Origin: Hongsoonwoonella zoysiae
GTDB taxonomy: Bacteria; Pseudomonadota; Alphaproteobacteria; Rhizobiales; Stappiaceae
NCBI RefSeq assembly: GCF_013266695.1
Contig: NZ_JABRXF010000001.1
Span: 1,307,736 to 1,371,735 of the forward strand
Reading direction: 5' to 3'
Length of the DNA stretch: 64,000 bases
Both the position numbers and the translations under genes were made by a program. Positions 50,747 through 59,820 of this stretch are shown here, piece after piece. Every line of letters starts with the position of its first letter. Position 1 is the stretch's first letter. The notes below the pieces were generated by a model. That model ran no database searches, was not told the origin of the DNA, and saw only the letters and a list, made by a program, of their open reading frames with translations.

Positions 50747-51604
50747 TCAGGGATTGTGGCCGAGCGGCAAGGGCGGAGCCTCCGACATCAGGAGAATGCC
50801 GATGCGACGGTTCGAGGCAAGGAATGGGTCGTTCGGGAAAAGCGGCTCGGTATCCGCCTTGCCGACAACCGCGTAGAACCTGTCCTGCGGGATGCCGTAT
50901 TCCGCAAGTACCTGGCGCGCGGCATTCGCGCGATCGGACGAAAGCTCCCAGGAGGTGTAGCCGGGATTGGTCGACACGCGGCCCGTCGTGGTATGGCCGG
51001 TGATGCGGATGCGGTTCGGCATCTTTGCGAGGACCGGCGCCATCTTGGCAAGCAGCCGGCGGGTCAACTCGTAAGGATAGCGCGAGCCTTCGGGAAACAT
51101 CGAACGGCCTTCCTGGTCGACCAGCAGGATGTTCAGCCCCTCATCCGTTTCCTCCAGAATGATGTTGCTCGAAAGCTCGGTGATCTCGGGAAGTTCCTGC
51201 CATGCCTGGCGCAGAGAGGCGGCGGCGGTGGCGAACTGGCGGGGAATGTCGATCTCGGCTTCCGCGACCGAATGGGTGTTGGCTTCCGGGCCTTGCTTGC
51301 GCTTCTTTTCGTGGCGCTGGTTGGCGAAGTCGGAATCGAGCTCGTGGGGGACCTGGGAAATATCCTTGATGTAATCGCGGATCGGAATGCCCTCGATTTC
51401 GATGATGCCCGTGCGGCGCGAGGTTTCCTTGACGCCGAAGGCTTCCCGCATGGAGCCGGCGACGACCTGCAGCTTCTGCTTGTCCTGAATGGAGAAGGAG
51501 ATGATCAGGACGAAGAAGCACACGAGGATCGACATCAGGTCGGCGAAGGTGACCAGCCAATCCGGCGCGCCGCCGCCGCTTGCGTTCTGTCTTTTCTTGC
51601 TCAT
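50747..51604 (-). CDS. motB: MotB/PomB-type flagellar stator protein
   Basis: A 285-residue protein with one N-terminal helix bearing the ion-binding Asp D22 (PDWLVTFADLMSILVCFFVL), a plug/linker region, and a C-terminal OmpA-like peptidoglycan domain (about 160-277, ending SNRRIGILL). The FADLMSILVCFFVLI helix is closer to PomB-type (sodium) than E. coli MotB sequences, though ion choice cannot be read securely. It is encoded 27 bp downstream of the motA-like gene. No other flagellar genes are in the window. Confidence 0.88.
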   Translation of the reverse strand: MSKKRQNASGGGAPDWLVTFADLMSILVCFFVLIISFSIQDKQKLQVVAGSMREAFGVKETSRRTGIIEIEGIPIRDYIKDISQVPHELDSDFANQRHEKKRKQGPEANTHSVAEAEIDIPRQFATAAASLRQAWQELPEITELSSNIILEETDEGLNILLVDQEGRSMFPEGSRYPYELTRRLLAKMAPVLAKMPNRIRITGHTTTGRVSTNPGYTSWELSSDRANAARQVLAEYGIPQDRFYAVVGKADTEPLFPNDPFLASNRRIGILLMSEAPPLPLGHNP

Positions 51605-51631
51605 GCGCTCACACCTTTGCCGCCGTCGCCA

Positions 51632-52402
51632 TCAAGCCGCCTGCGCCGCTTCGGCCTCGCGCGCCTTTTCGGGGATATAGGCGGTCAGCATGTCGCGGAT
51701 CAGCGCCGGGCTCTTGTTGTCGCGTATCTGCATGACGCCATCGATGATGAGCGTCTGATTGACCTCCTCCACCTCGAACTTGGTGTCGAGCTTGTCGACG
51801 ATCGGCAGGCAGACGATGTTGGCGATGAGCGCGCCATAGAGCGTCGTCAGAAGGGCGACCGCCATCGACGGGCCGATGGTCGTCGGGTCGTCAAGGGTCG
51901 CCAGCATCTGGACGAGGCCGATGAGCGTGCCGATCATTCCGAAGGCCGGAGCGGAATCCCCCAGCGCCTTGAAGAACTTGCGACCGGATTTCAGCCGCTC
52001 CAGATAAAGATCCCGCTCTCTTTCCAGCGTGTCGCGGATGAACTCCGGCTCATAGCCGTCGGCGATGAATTGCATGCCCTTTGCAAGGTTGGGATCCGAG
52101 ACATCCGCGTTTTCGAGGCCGAGAGGCCCGGATTTGCGGACAATATCGGCGAGCTGCGTGATCTCCTCGATGATGGAGCGAGGGTCTTCCTTCTTGTGCT
52201 TGAAGGCCACTTTCGCTCCCACGCCGAGCGCGCTGATGATCCCGGACAAGGGAAAGCGGATCAGCGTGGCGGCCAAACCGCCCCCGATCACGATCATCGC
52301 TGAAGGCGTATCTATGAATTGACTGAAACTGCCTCCGAGGAATATGGCAATCATCACCATAACGAAGGCAATAATGATCCCAATGATGGTTCCCAGATCC
52401 AT
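51632..52402 (-). CDS. motA: MotA/PomA-type flagellar stator protein
   Basis: A 256-residue, four-helix protein with a large cytoplasmic loop between helices 2 and 3 (charged stretch DTLERERDLYLERLKSG) and the GDSAPAFGMIGTLIGLVQML helix. Its length and sequence fit the PomA-type stator rather than the ~295-residue enteric MotA. With MotB it forms an ion-driven stator unit that turns the flagellum. The ATG at 52402 starts MDLGTIIG; upstream in-frame ATG at 52453 adds a non-conserved lead. Confidence 0.9.
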   Translation of the reverse strand: MDLGTIIGIIIAFVMVMIAIFLGGSFSQFIDTPSAMIVIGGGLAATLIRFPLSGIISALGVGAKVAFKHKKEDPRSIIEEITQLADIVRKSGPLGLENADVSDPNLAKGMQFIADGYEPEFIRDTLERERDLYLERLKSGRKFFKALGDSAPAFGMIGTLIGLVQMLATLDDPTTIGPSMAVALLTTLYGALIANIVCLPIVDKLDTKFEVEEVNQTLIIDGVMQIRDNKSPALIRDMLTAYIPEKAREAEAAQAA

Positions 52403-52563
52403 TGATGCACCAAACCTTCGGCCGTTCCTGCCGATTTGATTAAACTTGTGCACAAGGATAGGAAGGGCGGGCTAAGCAATCCCTAATCGATTGCCGTCTC
52501 GCTCAAGAAAAATGCCTTATTTTCAATAAGGTAAATGGGCAGTAAAAGCAGGGCTCCCAACCC

Positions 52564-53589
52564 TCAGGCAGCACCGCTGCGAAGCAGGTCGTGCAGGTGG
52601 ATGATGCCGACCGGCTTTCCCTCTTCCACCACGAAGACGGCGGTGATCGAGGCGGCGTTGACGAATTCCACCGCGGAGGCGAGCAGCATGTCCGGGCCGA
52701 TGGTTTTGGGATTCGCGGTCATGACTTGCGCCGTCGTCATGTCGAGGAAGTTGGACCGCAGATGGCGGCGGAGGTCGCCGTCGGTAATGATGCCCGCCAG
52801 CGTTCCGTCGGCTCCGGTGATGCCGAGCACGCCGAAACCCTTTTGCGTCATCAGCACGATCGCCTCGCGCATCGGCAGATCGGCACCGGCAAGCGGAAGG
52901 GCATCGCCGGTGTGCATGATGTCGCGGGCGTGCTTCAGGCTCGCGCCAAGCCTGCCGCCGGGATGGAAGACGCCGAAATCCTGAGCGGTGAAACCACGCG
53001 ATTCCAGAAGCGCGATGGCAAGCGCATCGCCCATGGCCATCTGGATGATGGTCGACGACGTCGGCGCAAGCCCGTGCGGGCAGGCTTCCGTCACGCGGGG
53101 CAGCGTGAGCACGATGTCCGATGCCTTGCCGAGCGAGCTGTCCTCGCGGGAGGTGATGGCCACGAGCGGCACCTTGAAGCGGCGCGTATAGGCAATCGTG
53201 GTGGCGAGCTCCTGCGTCTCGCCGGACCAGGAAATGGCGATCACGACGTCATCGGCGGTGATCATGCCCAGATCGCCATGGCTTGCCTCGGAAGCGTGCA
53301 CGAAGAACGCCGGCGTTCCGGTGGAGGCGAGCGTCGCCGCGAGCTTCACGCCGATATGGCCGCTCTTGCCGATGCCGGTCACGATAACGCGGCCCCTGGA
53401 GGCGCGGATCTCCTCGACCGCGCGCGAGAAGGGTACGGCGAGGCCGTCGGCAAGGGCGGCATGAAGCGCTTCCAGCCCTTCGGTCTCCGTGACGATCGTG
53501 CGCAGCGCCGAGGCGATTGCCGTGTCCTGACTCTCCACCTCTCCCTTGCCGGGAAGTGCCGCCGCCTGACCCGTCAATTCCTGTCGCAT
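52564..53589 (-). CDS. kdsD: Arabinose-5-phosphate isomerase (KpsF/GutQ family)
   Basis: A 341-residue enzyme that interconverts ribulose-5-phosphate and arabinose-5-phosphate, supplying KDO for lipopolysaccharide. Domains: an N-terminal SIS sugar-phosphate isomerase fold (about 45-185, with GIGKSGHIGVKLAATLASTG and SHGDLGMI), then two CBS domains (about 215-275 and 280-341). The N-terminal 20 residues are a variable lead. It is monocistronic and divergent from the outer-membrane protein gene. Confidence 0.93.
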   Translation of the reverse strand: MRQELTGQAAALPGKGEVESQDTAIASALRTIVTETEGLEALHAALADGLAVPFSRAVEEIRASRGRVIVTGIGKSGHIGVKLAATLASTGTPAFFVHASEASHGDLGMITADDVVIAISWSGETQELATTIAYTRRFKVPLVAITSREDSSLGKASDIVLTLPRVTEACPHGLAPTSSTIIQMAMGDALAIALLESRGFTAQDFGVFHPGGRLGASLKHARDIMHTGDALPLAGADLPMREAIVLMTQKGFGVLGITGADGTLAGIITDGDLRRHLRSNFLDMTTAQVMTANPKTIGPDMLLASAVEFVNAASITAVFVVEEGKPVGIIHLHDLLRSGAA

Positions 53590-53791
53590 CGATCATCTCG
53601 TCATTGCGTGCGTTTCATGCGCTCAATAGCCTTGCCGGCCGCTTTTCGCAAGCTCGGCAGGACTGGTTTGTCGCCCGATTCTGAGGCGTAAAAGCGGCGC
53701 TGCCGGCTGTTTTCACTAAGGGTCCGTTAACCCTAACAAATCATTATCGGCTTTTGCGGGACCGCCCGCGCCGCCTGCAGTCGATGGCTTT

Positions 53792-55276
53792 ATGATGAAC
53801 CGCGTTCGCCTCTTGTATTACACGCTTGCGATGCTGCCCGCGTTCGCCCTGCCGGCGCATGCGCAGACCGCCGGCGTGCGCGACCGCGCGGGGCTGGATC
53901 TGGAACTCAGGGGAGCGGCGGACGTTTTCTCTGCCGAGGAGGCCGAAACCGCGGAACCGGGCGCGGGCGACCTCGACGGCGAGAACGAAGAAAGAGACCT
54001 GCGACGGGGCATAGCCTTCGGCGACGAGATCGAGCCCATTTCGACGTCGGGCAGGGTAAGGCCCGTGCAGCCGTTCGCCGAGCGCCTGCGCGCGGTATCC
54101 CGGCGGCTTGCCTCGTCCGGATCGCAGGGCGGGGGCGAGGACGACGGCGTGTTCGGCGGTGACACGACGCGCGACCGCGCGATCGGCTTTCGCGCAGGAT
54201 CCTTCCTGTTCTTTCCCGAGCTCTATACGGCCTTCGGCTGGTCGGACAATGCCGCGGGAACGGCAGGTGGCGAGCCCGACAGTTTCTACCGGGTCAACCC
54301 GCGCCTTGACGCGCGTTCCGACTGGTCGCGCCATGAACTGGGGGTATCCCTGCGCGGCGGTTACACGGGATATACGGATGAGCCGATCGACGACGATCCC
54401 TTTTTCGACGGCAATGCGGACCTGCGGCTAGACCTGAGCCAAAGTACCGAACTTGACGGTTCCGCGCGTTACGGCTTCGCGCGCGAGGAGCGCGGGACGG
54501 CGGAATCGAGCGGCGGCGACCAGGACATTCACGAAATCGGCGGCACGCTCGCCATCTCCCGCGATGTCGGACTCTTGGGCGTGCAACTTCGCGGCGACAT
54601 CGACCACACCGCCTATACCGGGGCATCGACGTCCGGAGACCGGGACAATACGGTCTATGCAGCAACCCTGCGCCTTGACGCGGATACGGGCGCGACGCTC
54701 GCGCCCTTCGTTTCTGCGTCGGGCCTGAGGCGCATCTACACCGAAGCCTGCGACGACCCCGTGAGCTGCGAGGACCGTAACGCTACCGGATATGCGCTTC
54801 GGGGAGGGGTGACCATCGACACCGGGCCGAAGCTGCGTGGCGAAATCGGCATCGGCTGGCGCGAGGAACGTCCCGGGGACGATGCGCTTGAAAATCTGGA
54901 AGGACTTCTGGTCGACGGCTCGATGATCTGGTCTCCGACGCGGCTGACGACGGTGACGGCGAGCGTCGCGACCGCATTTGAGGCGACGGGCATCTCCGGG
55001 GCGTCGGGATCGATCGTCTATGCGGGCGATCTCCTGCTTTCGCACAGTTTCAGCGATTCGCTCGTCGGCGAGGCGGGCGTCGGTTACTCCTTGCGTCGCT
55101 ATGAGGGCATCTTCCTGGATGAACGCAACACGATGGCGACGGCGGCGCTCATCTGGGCGTTTAGCGACACTATCGCGCTGCAGACCAGATACACCTACCG
55201 CCATTTCGACACCACGACCAACGGCGGAGACTATGACGTGAACACGATCGAGGCGGGGCTGAGGTTCCGGCATTGA
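53792..55276 (+). CDS. Outer-membrane beta-barrel protein (BBP2-like)
   Basis: A 494-residue protein with a signal peptide ending at PAHAQ (about 23), a charged linker of ~130 residues rich in Glu, Asp and Gly, and a C-terminal domain of alternating short strands (ELGVSLRGGYTGYTDEPIDD, LLSHSFSDSLVGEAGVGYS) ending in a barrel-closing RFRH with terminal aromatic-type strand. Proteins of this kind are outer-membrane barrels of unknown function, often related to exopolysaccharide export. It lies between kdsD and a lytic transglycosylase gene. ATG at 53792 or 53795 (two adjacent ATGs). Confidence 0.82.
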   Translation: MMNRVRLLYYTLAMLPAFALPAHAQTAGVRDRAGLDLELRGAADVFSAEEAETAEPGAGDLDGENEERDLRRGIAFGDEIEPISTSGRVRPVQPFAERLRAVSRRLASSGSQGGGEDDGVFGGDTTRDRAIGFRAGSFLFFPELYTAFGWSDNAAGTAGGEPDSFYRVNPRLDARSDWSRHELGVSLRGGYTGYTDEPIDDDPFFDGNADLRLDLSQSTELDGSARYGFAREERGTAESSGGDQDIHEIGGTLAISRDVGLLGVQLRGDIDHTAYTGASTSGDRDNTVYAATLRLDADTGATLAPFVSASGLRRIYTEACDDPVSCEDRNATGYALRGGVTIDTGPKLRGEIGIGWREERPGDDALENLEGLLVDGSMIWSPTRLTTVTASVATAFEATGISGASGSIVYAGDLLLSHSFSDSLVGEAGVGYSLRRYEGIFLDERNTMATAALIWAFSDTIALQTRYTYRHFDTTTNGGDYDVNTIEAGLRFRH

Positions 55277-55392
55277 TCGCAAAATCCGGGGCGGGCGGGC
55301 GATACGACCATGATAGCGCCAAAATCCTTGTTTCAAGATTTGGACATATTGTCCTGACGGCGCAACGGCATGACGGCAAATGGGGACAGCAT

Positions 55393-56652
55393 ATGAGGAA
55401 GGCAGTATTGAGTATCGCAAAGGCCATAAGGGGCTTTTCCGACCTCGGGCGGATCCAAGCGCCGCTTCTGGTCTCCATCGGCATTGTCCTGTCAGGCCCG
55501 CTGGCGGCACCAGCGCATGCGGACGCGGGTTTCGAGCGCTGGAAACGTCAGTTCTGGCAGACCGCGAGCGCAAGCGGGGTGACTTCCGCAACCTATGAAG
55601 CGGCGCTTGGCGGGATTACGCCTGACCCCGACACCATCCGGCTGATGAACAAGCAGGCGGAATTCGTCAAGCCTGTGTGGGAGTACCTGGAATCCGCCGT
55701 TTCGGAAAAACGCATGGAAACCGGCCGCCGGATGCTTGCCGAGTATAGCGAGGAACTGGGCCGCATCGAACGCCGCTTCGGCGTCGACCGCGAGGTGGTG
55801 CTCGCGATTTGGGGCATGGAGACGAACTACGGCGGCTTCAAGGGCGAGCACTATGTGATCCGCGCCCTGGCGACCCTTGCCTATGCCGCACCGCGCCGCA
55901 CCTCGTTTTGGGAACAGGAACTGGTGACCGCGCTGCAGATCCTGCAGGCGGGCCATGTCACGCCGCAATCCATGGAAGGTTCCTGGGCGGGGGCCATGGG
56001 CCACACCCAGTTCATGCCGTCGAGCTGGCGGCACTATTCCGCCGACTATGACGGCGACGGGCGGCACGACATCTGGACCTCGGTGCCGGACGCCCTTGCC
56101 TCCACAGCGAATTATCTCAAGCAGCACGGCTGGCAGTACGGCAAGACCTGGGGCTACGAGGTGGATCTGCCGACGGGCTTCGACTATTCGCTGGCCGACG
56201 GCGACACGACCAAGACGCTTGCCGACTGGCGAAGGCTCGGTATCCGCCGGACCGGCGACCGGGCGTTCCCGAGGCCCGACGACCGCGCCGAACTGCTTTT
56301 GCCGGCGGGCGCGGGCGGGCCCGCATTCCTGATGTTGAAGAACTTCTTCGTCATCAAACGCTACAACAACGCCGACGCCTATGCCCTTGCCGTGGGGCAC
56401 CTTGCCGACCGCATACGAGGTGGTGACGCCTTCCAGGCCGCATGGCCGCGCAACGCCCTGCCGCTGTCGCGCGAGCAGACGATGATGTTGCAGACATTGC
56501 TAAACCGAAAGGGCTTCGACGTCGGCGAGGCGGACGGCCTGATCGGGCCGGCGACGAAACGCGGTATCCGCGCCTATCAAAGGGCAGCCGGGCTGACGCC
56601 GGACGGCTATGCCTCGGTGCTTTTGTTGCAGTCCATCCAGTCCGGATCCTGA
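55393..56652 (+). CDS. MltB-family lytic murein transglycosylase with peptidoglycan-binding domain
   Basis: A 419-residue periplasmic enzyme that cleaves peptidoglycan glycan strands. Signal-like region up to about residue 43 (PAHADAG), catalytic Glu E143 in WGMETNYGG, the GAMGHTQFMPSSW motif and TANYLKQHGW, then a C-terminal peptidoglycan-binding helix bundle (LQTLLNRKGFDVGEADGLIG). The N-terminus is longer than a standard signal peptide. ATG at 55393 chosen; the frame is open further upstream. It is followed 28 bp later by the DUF459 gene. Confidence 0.9.
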   Translation: MRKAVLSIAKAIRGFSDLGRIQAPLLVSIGIVLSGPLAAPAHADAGFERWKRQFWQTASASGVTSATYEAALGGITPDPDTIRLMNKQAEFVKPVWEYLESAVSEKRMETGRRMLAEYSEELGRIERRFGVDREVVLAIWGMETNYGGFKGEHYVIRALATLAYAAPRRTSFWEQELVTALQILQAGHVTPQSMEGSWAGAMGHTQFMPSSWRHYSADYDGDGRHDIWTSVPDALASTANYLKQHGWQYGKTWGYEVDLPTGFDYSLADGDTTKTLADWRRLGIRRTGDRAFPRPDDRAELLLPAGAGGPAFLMLKNFFVIKRYNNADAYALAVGHLADRIRGGDAFQAAWPRNALPLSREQTMMLQTLLNRKGFDVGEADGLIGPATKRGIRAYQRAAGLTPDGYASVLLLQSIQSGS

Positions 56653-56680
56653 ACGCTTCAAACGGGGCGCCGCAGGCGTT

Positions 56681-57847
56681 ATGATCGCGCGCATGAACGC
56701 ACAGCAAATCCGGACTGGCGGCAAGGCCATGGCGCACCTTGAATGGGGCAAGCTCGCTTTTGCCCTTTTCGTAGCGTTCGTTTCCGTAACCCTTGTCGCC
56801 ACCGATCCGGCCTTTGCGCAGAAGCGGATACCTCCGCCGCCGTCGGACGCATCCAGCTTCAATCCGCTGAAACCGCTGCTGAACCTTTTCGGCATCGGCA
56901 AGCGCAAGGAGAAGCGGCGCCTGCGACAGGAACAAACCGAGCGCAGCCAGCCGCAGCAGCAAAGGCGGCGCGAGCCGGCCAAACCGAAGATCGTCGAGGA
57001 ACCGAAGGACGAGGATGCGCGCGTCGTTCTGGTTGTCGGCGATGCGATGGCCGACGGACTGTCCGAGGGGCTGGTCGCGGCATATGCCGAAACCCCGTCA
57101 ATCAAGGTCGAGAAACTGATCTTCAAGGACAAAGGGCTGGTCGATCAACCCGAGCCGGACTATCCGACGCGCGTTCAGCAAATTCTCCAGGGCCGCGACA
57201 TTGCCATTGTCGTGATGTTCGTGGGCGCCGAGGACGTTCGCGATATGCCCGCAGAGCCGGAAAAACTCGAATTCCGCAGCGAAGCCTGGGAGAATGCTTA
57301 CAAGGGGCGGCTTGAAAAACTCGCCAAGACAGTCAGTTTCTACCAGACGCCGCTTGTCTGGGTCGGCCTGCCGCCGACCAAGGCGACCGCCAAACGGACG
57401 AGCTTTGCCTATCTGAACGGCCTGTCCAAGGCGAGGGCGGAGGCAAGCGGGGCGATCTTTGTCGACATCTGGGATGTGTTTTTGAGCGAGGACGGCAAAT
57501 ACACCTCCTACGGCCCGGACGTGGAAGGCCAGAAAAGACGCCTTCGCGACGGAGAGGGCTTCGGCTTCACGTGGTCGGGCTACCGGAAGGTGGCCTTTTT
57601 CTGCGAGCGCGAGATTTCCCGCGTTATCGGTTCTTCCGGCGCTTTCGCCTTCGACGGGGTCGAGGACGATCCGAATTTCATCGTGCTGACCGGCCGCACG
57701 ACATCGCCGGAAAGCGAGTTGGCGGGCGGTGAAGGCGGCCTGCCGGAACCGGTCGCGGAAACGGTGCAGCACCGCCTGATCGTCAGGGGCGAGGCCCTGC
57801 CGCCCGTGATCGGGCGCGTCGATGATTTCCGCGTCGGATCTCCCTGA
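56681..57847 (+). CDS. DUF459 (SGNH-hydrolase-like) exported protein
   Basis: A 388-residue protein, predicted exported through a signal/anchor (WGKLAFALFVAFVSVTLVA, about residues 22-40), followed by a basic, Gln/Arg/Pro-rich linker and an SGNH-like domain. The GDS-type block reads VVGDAMADGLSEGL (Ser of GDSL replaced by Ala), and the conserved VFVGAEDVRDM, VWVGLPPTK and VDIWDVF segments follow. The change at the nucleophile position suggests it may not be a normal esterase. Family members sit near peptidoglycan or polysaccharide O-acyl genes; here it follows a lytic transglycosylase. Start at 56681, 56693 or 56729. Confidence 0.8.
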   Translation: MIARMNAQQIRTGGKAMAHLEWGKLAFALFVAFVSVTLVATDPAFAQKRIPPPPSDASSFNPLKPLLNLFGIGKRKEKRRLRQEQTERSQPQQQRRREPAKPKIVEEPKDEDARVVLVVGDAMADGLSEGLVAAYAETPSIKVEKLIFKDKGLVDQPEPDYPTRVQQILQGRDIAIVVMFVGAEDVRDMPAEPEKLEFRSEAWENAYKGRLEKLAKTVSFYQTPLVWVGLPPTKATAKRTSFAYLNGLSKARAEASGAIFVDIWDVFLSEDGKYTSYGPDVEGQKRRLRDGEGFGFTWSGYRKVAFFCEREISRVIGSSGAFAFDGVEDDPNFIVLTGRTTSPESELAGGEGGLPEPVAETVQHRLIVRGEALPPVIGRVDDFRVGSP

Positions 57848-57869
57848 CCGGAAGTGCGGGAACCGAAAG

Positions 57870-57901
57870 AAAACCCCCGGGGGATGCCCGCCGGGGGTTT
57901 T
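57870..57901. terminator. Rho-independent terminator
   Basis: AAAACCCCCGG and CCGGGGGTTTT form a perfect 11-bp stem around a 10-base loop, followed by TGCTTTTTT on the plus strand; the minus strand also has AAAA before the stem, giving T residues for the other direction. It lies 22 bp past the DUF459 stop and just beyond the convergent pntB stop, so it may end both transcripts. Confidence 0.85.
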
Positions 57902-57930
57902 GCTTTTTTCGGAATTGAGAGGGGAGCGCC

Positions 57931-59325
57931 TCACATCGCCTTGACGATCTCTTCCGTCATTTTCTTGGCATCGCCGAAGAGCATCATCGTCTTGTCGAGG
58001 AAGAAGAGCTCGTTCTGGATGCCGGCATAGCCCGAACCCATGCCGCGCTTGACGAAGAGCACGGTTCCGGCCTTGTCGACATCGAGGATCGGCATGCCGT
58101 AGATCGGCGATTGCGGATCGTCTCGAGCTGAAGGGTTTGTCACGTCGTTGGCACCGATGACATAGGCGACGTCGGCGGTGGCGAACTCCGAGTTGATGTC
58201 CTCAAGTTCGAACACCTCGTCGTAAGGCACCTGCGCCTCGGCCAGCAGCACGTTCATGTGGCCCGGCATGCGGCCCGCCACCGGATGGATGGCGTATTTC
58301 ACCTCCACGCCTTCTTCTTTCAGCGTGTCGGCCATTTCGCGCAGCGCATGCTGCGCCTGGGCGACCGCCATGCCGTAGCCCGGTACGATGATGACCTTGG
58401 AGGCGTTCTTCATGATGAAGGCCGCGTCGTCCGCCGAGCCCTGCTTGACCGGGCGCTCCTCGCCGCCCTCGCCGCTGACGCTCGCGGTTTCGCCGCCGAA
58501 GCCGCCGAGGATGACGGAGATGAACGAACGGTTCATGCCCTTGCACATGATGTAGGACAGGATCGCGCCCGAGGAGCCGACCAGCGCGCCGGTGATGATG
58601 AGCGCCGTATTGCCGAGGGTAAAGCCGATGCCGGCAGCCGCCCAGCCCGAGTAGGAATTCAGCATCGACACGACGACGGGCATGTCCGCGCCGCCGATCG
58701 GGATGATGATGAGACCGCCGAAGACGAGCGACAGCACCACGATCAGCCAGAAGATCGCATGGCTTTCCGTCTGCGTGAGGACGACGACGAAGATCACGAT
58801 CGCCGCCGCAAGCGCGAGATTGACCGCGTGACGGGCCGGCAGGATGATCGGCTTGCCGGACATGCGCCCGTCAAGCTTGGCGAAGGCGATGACCGAACCC
58901 GTGAAGGTGATCGCGCCGATGGCCACGCCGATCGACATTTCGACAAGTGCCTGAACGTGGATGTGGCCGGGATCGCCGATGCCGAAGGCGGAGGGAGCGT
59001 AAAGTGCCGCAGCGGCCACAAGCACGGCGGCGAGGCCCACCAGCGAGTGGAACGCGGCGACGAGCTGCGGCATCGCCGTCATCGGGATGCGCCTGGCGAT
59101 GGTCGCGCCCACGGCGGCGCCCGTACCCAGGCCCGCGACGATCAGAATGCCGGAGCCGAAGGAAATGCCGGTTGCGGCAAGCGTCGTCAGGATGGCGATG
59201 GTCATGCCGACCATGCCGTAGATATTGCCCTGGCGCGACGTTTCGGGGCTGGAAAGCCCGCGCAGCGCCAGGATGAACAAAACGCCCGAAACGAGATAGA
59301 GCGTGGCGGTGATATTTGCTGACAT
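57931..59325 (-). CDS. pntB: NAD(P) transhydrogenase subunit beta
   Basis: A 464-residue protein with an N-terminal membrane region of about nine helices (dII) and the NADP(H)-binding dIII domain at the C-terminus (IIVPGYGMAVAQAQHALRE and RGMGSGYAGIQNELF). It uses the proton gradient to drive reduction of NADP by NADH, supplying NADPH for biosynthesis and antioxidant defence. Third gene of the pntAA-pntAB-pntB operon, 12 bp after pntAB. Confidence 0.95.
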   Translation of the reverse strand: MSANITATLYLVSGVLFILALRGLSSPETSRQGNIYGMVGMTIAILTTLAATGISFGSGILIVAGLGTGAAVGATIARRIPMTAMPQLVAAFHSLVGLAAVLVAAAALYAPSAFGIGDPGHIHVQALVEMSIGVAIGAITFTGSVIAFAKLDGRMSGKPIILPARHAVNLALAAAIVIFVVVLTQTESHAIFWLIVVLSLVFGGLIIIPIGGADMPVVVSMLNSYSGWAAAGIGFTLGNTALIITGALVGSSGAILSYIMCKGMNRSFISVILGGFGGETASVSGEGGEERPVKQGSADDAAFIMKNASKVIIVPGYGMAVAQAQHALREMADTLKEEGVEVKYAIHPVAGRMPGHMNVLLAEAQVPYDEVFELEDINSEFATADVAYVIGANDVTNPSARDDPQSPIYGMPILDVDKAGTVLFVKRGMGSGYAGIQNELFFLDKTMMLFGDAKKMTEEIVKAM

Positions 59326-59337
59326 CCGTCGCGCTCC

Positions 59338-59820
59338 TTAGCGTTGCTTTTTCTTGTACATGGCGAGCATGCGCTGGGTGACGAGGAAGCCACCGAAGAT
59401 GTTCACGCTGGCCATGGCAAGGGCGATGAAGCCGAAGACGCGCGCCATCAGCGTGCCTTCGCCTGTGGAAAGATCCACACCGACGGCAAGAAGCGCGCCG
59501 ACGACGATCACCGAGGAAATGGCGTTCGTTACCGCCATGAGCGGCGTATGCAGCGCCGGCGTCACCGACCAGACGACGTAATAGCCCACGAAGATCGCCA
59601 GCACGAAGATAGACAGGCGGAAGACGAAGGGGTCTATCGCCCCGCCCGTTGCCGCAGCCGCCGCATCGGCAAGAAAATCACCCGTACCACCGGCAACTTG
59701 GGCGACATAGCCTTGCGCCGCGTCGGCCGCCGCCTCGGCCGCGCTGGCCGCCTCGCGTGCGGTCTCGGCGGCTTCGCGGGCGCGTTCGAGAGCTTCCGCA
59801 GGAGTGAGATCCGACATCAT
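59338..59820 (-). CDS. pntAB: NAD(P) transhydrogenase subunit alpha part 2
   Basis: A 160-residue protein holding the alpha-subunit membrane helices (about residues 60-150) after an Ala/Glu-rich N-terminal helix ([20 protein letters not shown]). In alphaproteobacteria the alpha chain is split in two; this part anchors the dI domain to the proton channel. Its start overlaps pntAA's stop by 4 bp. Confidence 0.93.
   Translation of the reverse strand: MMSDLTPAEALERAREAAETAREAASAAEAAADAAQGYVAQVAGGTGDFLADAAAAATGGAIDPFVFRLSIFVLAIFVGYYVVWSVTPALHTPLMAVTNAISSVIVVGALLAVGVDLSTGEGTLMARVFGFIALAMASVNIFGGFLVTQRMLAMYKKKQR

Noticed and set aside
50756-52303. A 515-codon plus-strand open frame
   Set aside because: Covers the motA and motB genes in antisense, and these have clear stator motifs.
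54000-54200. Possible frameshift in the outer-membrane protein gene because of its low-complexity linker
   Set aside because: The frame is continuous from signal peptide to the C-terminal strand, and linkers of this kind are normal in such barrels.
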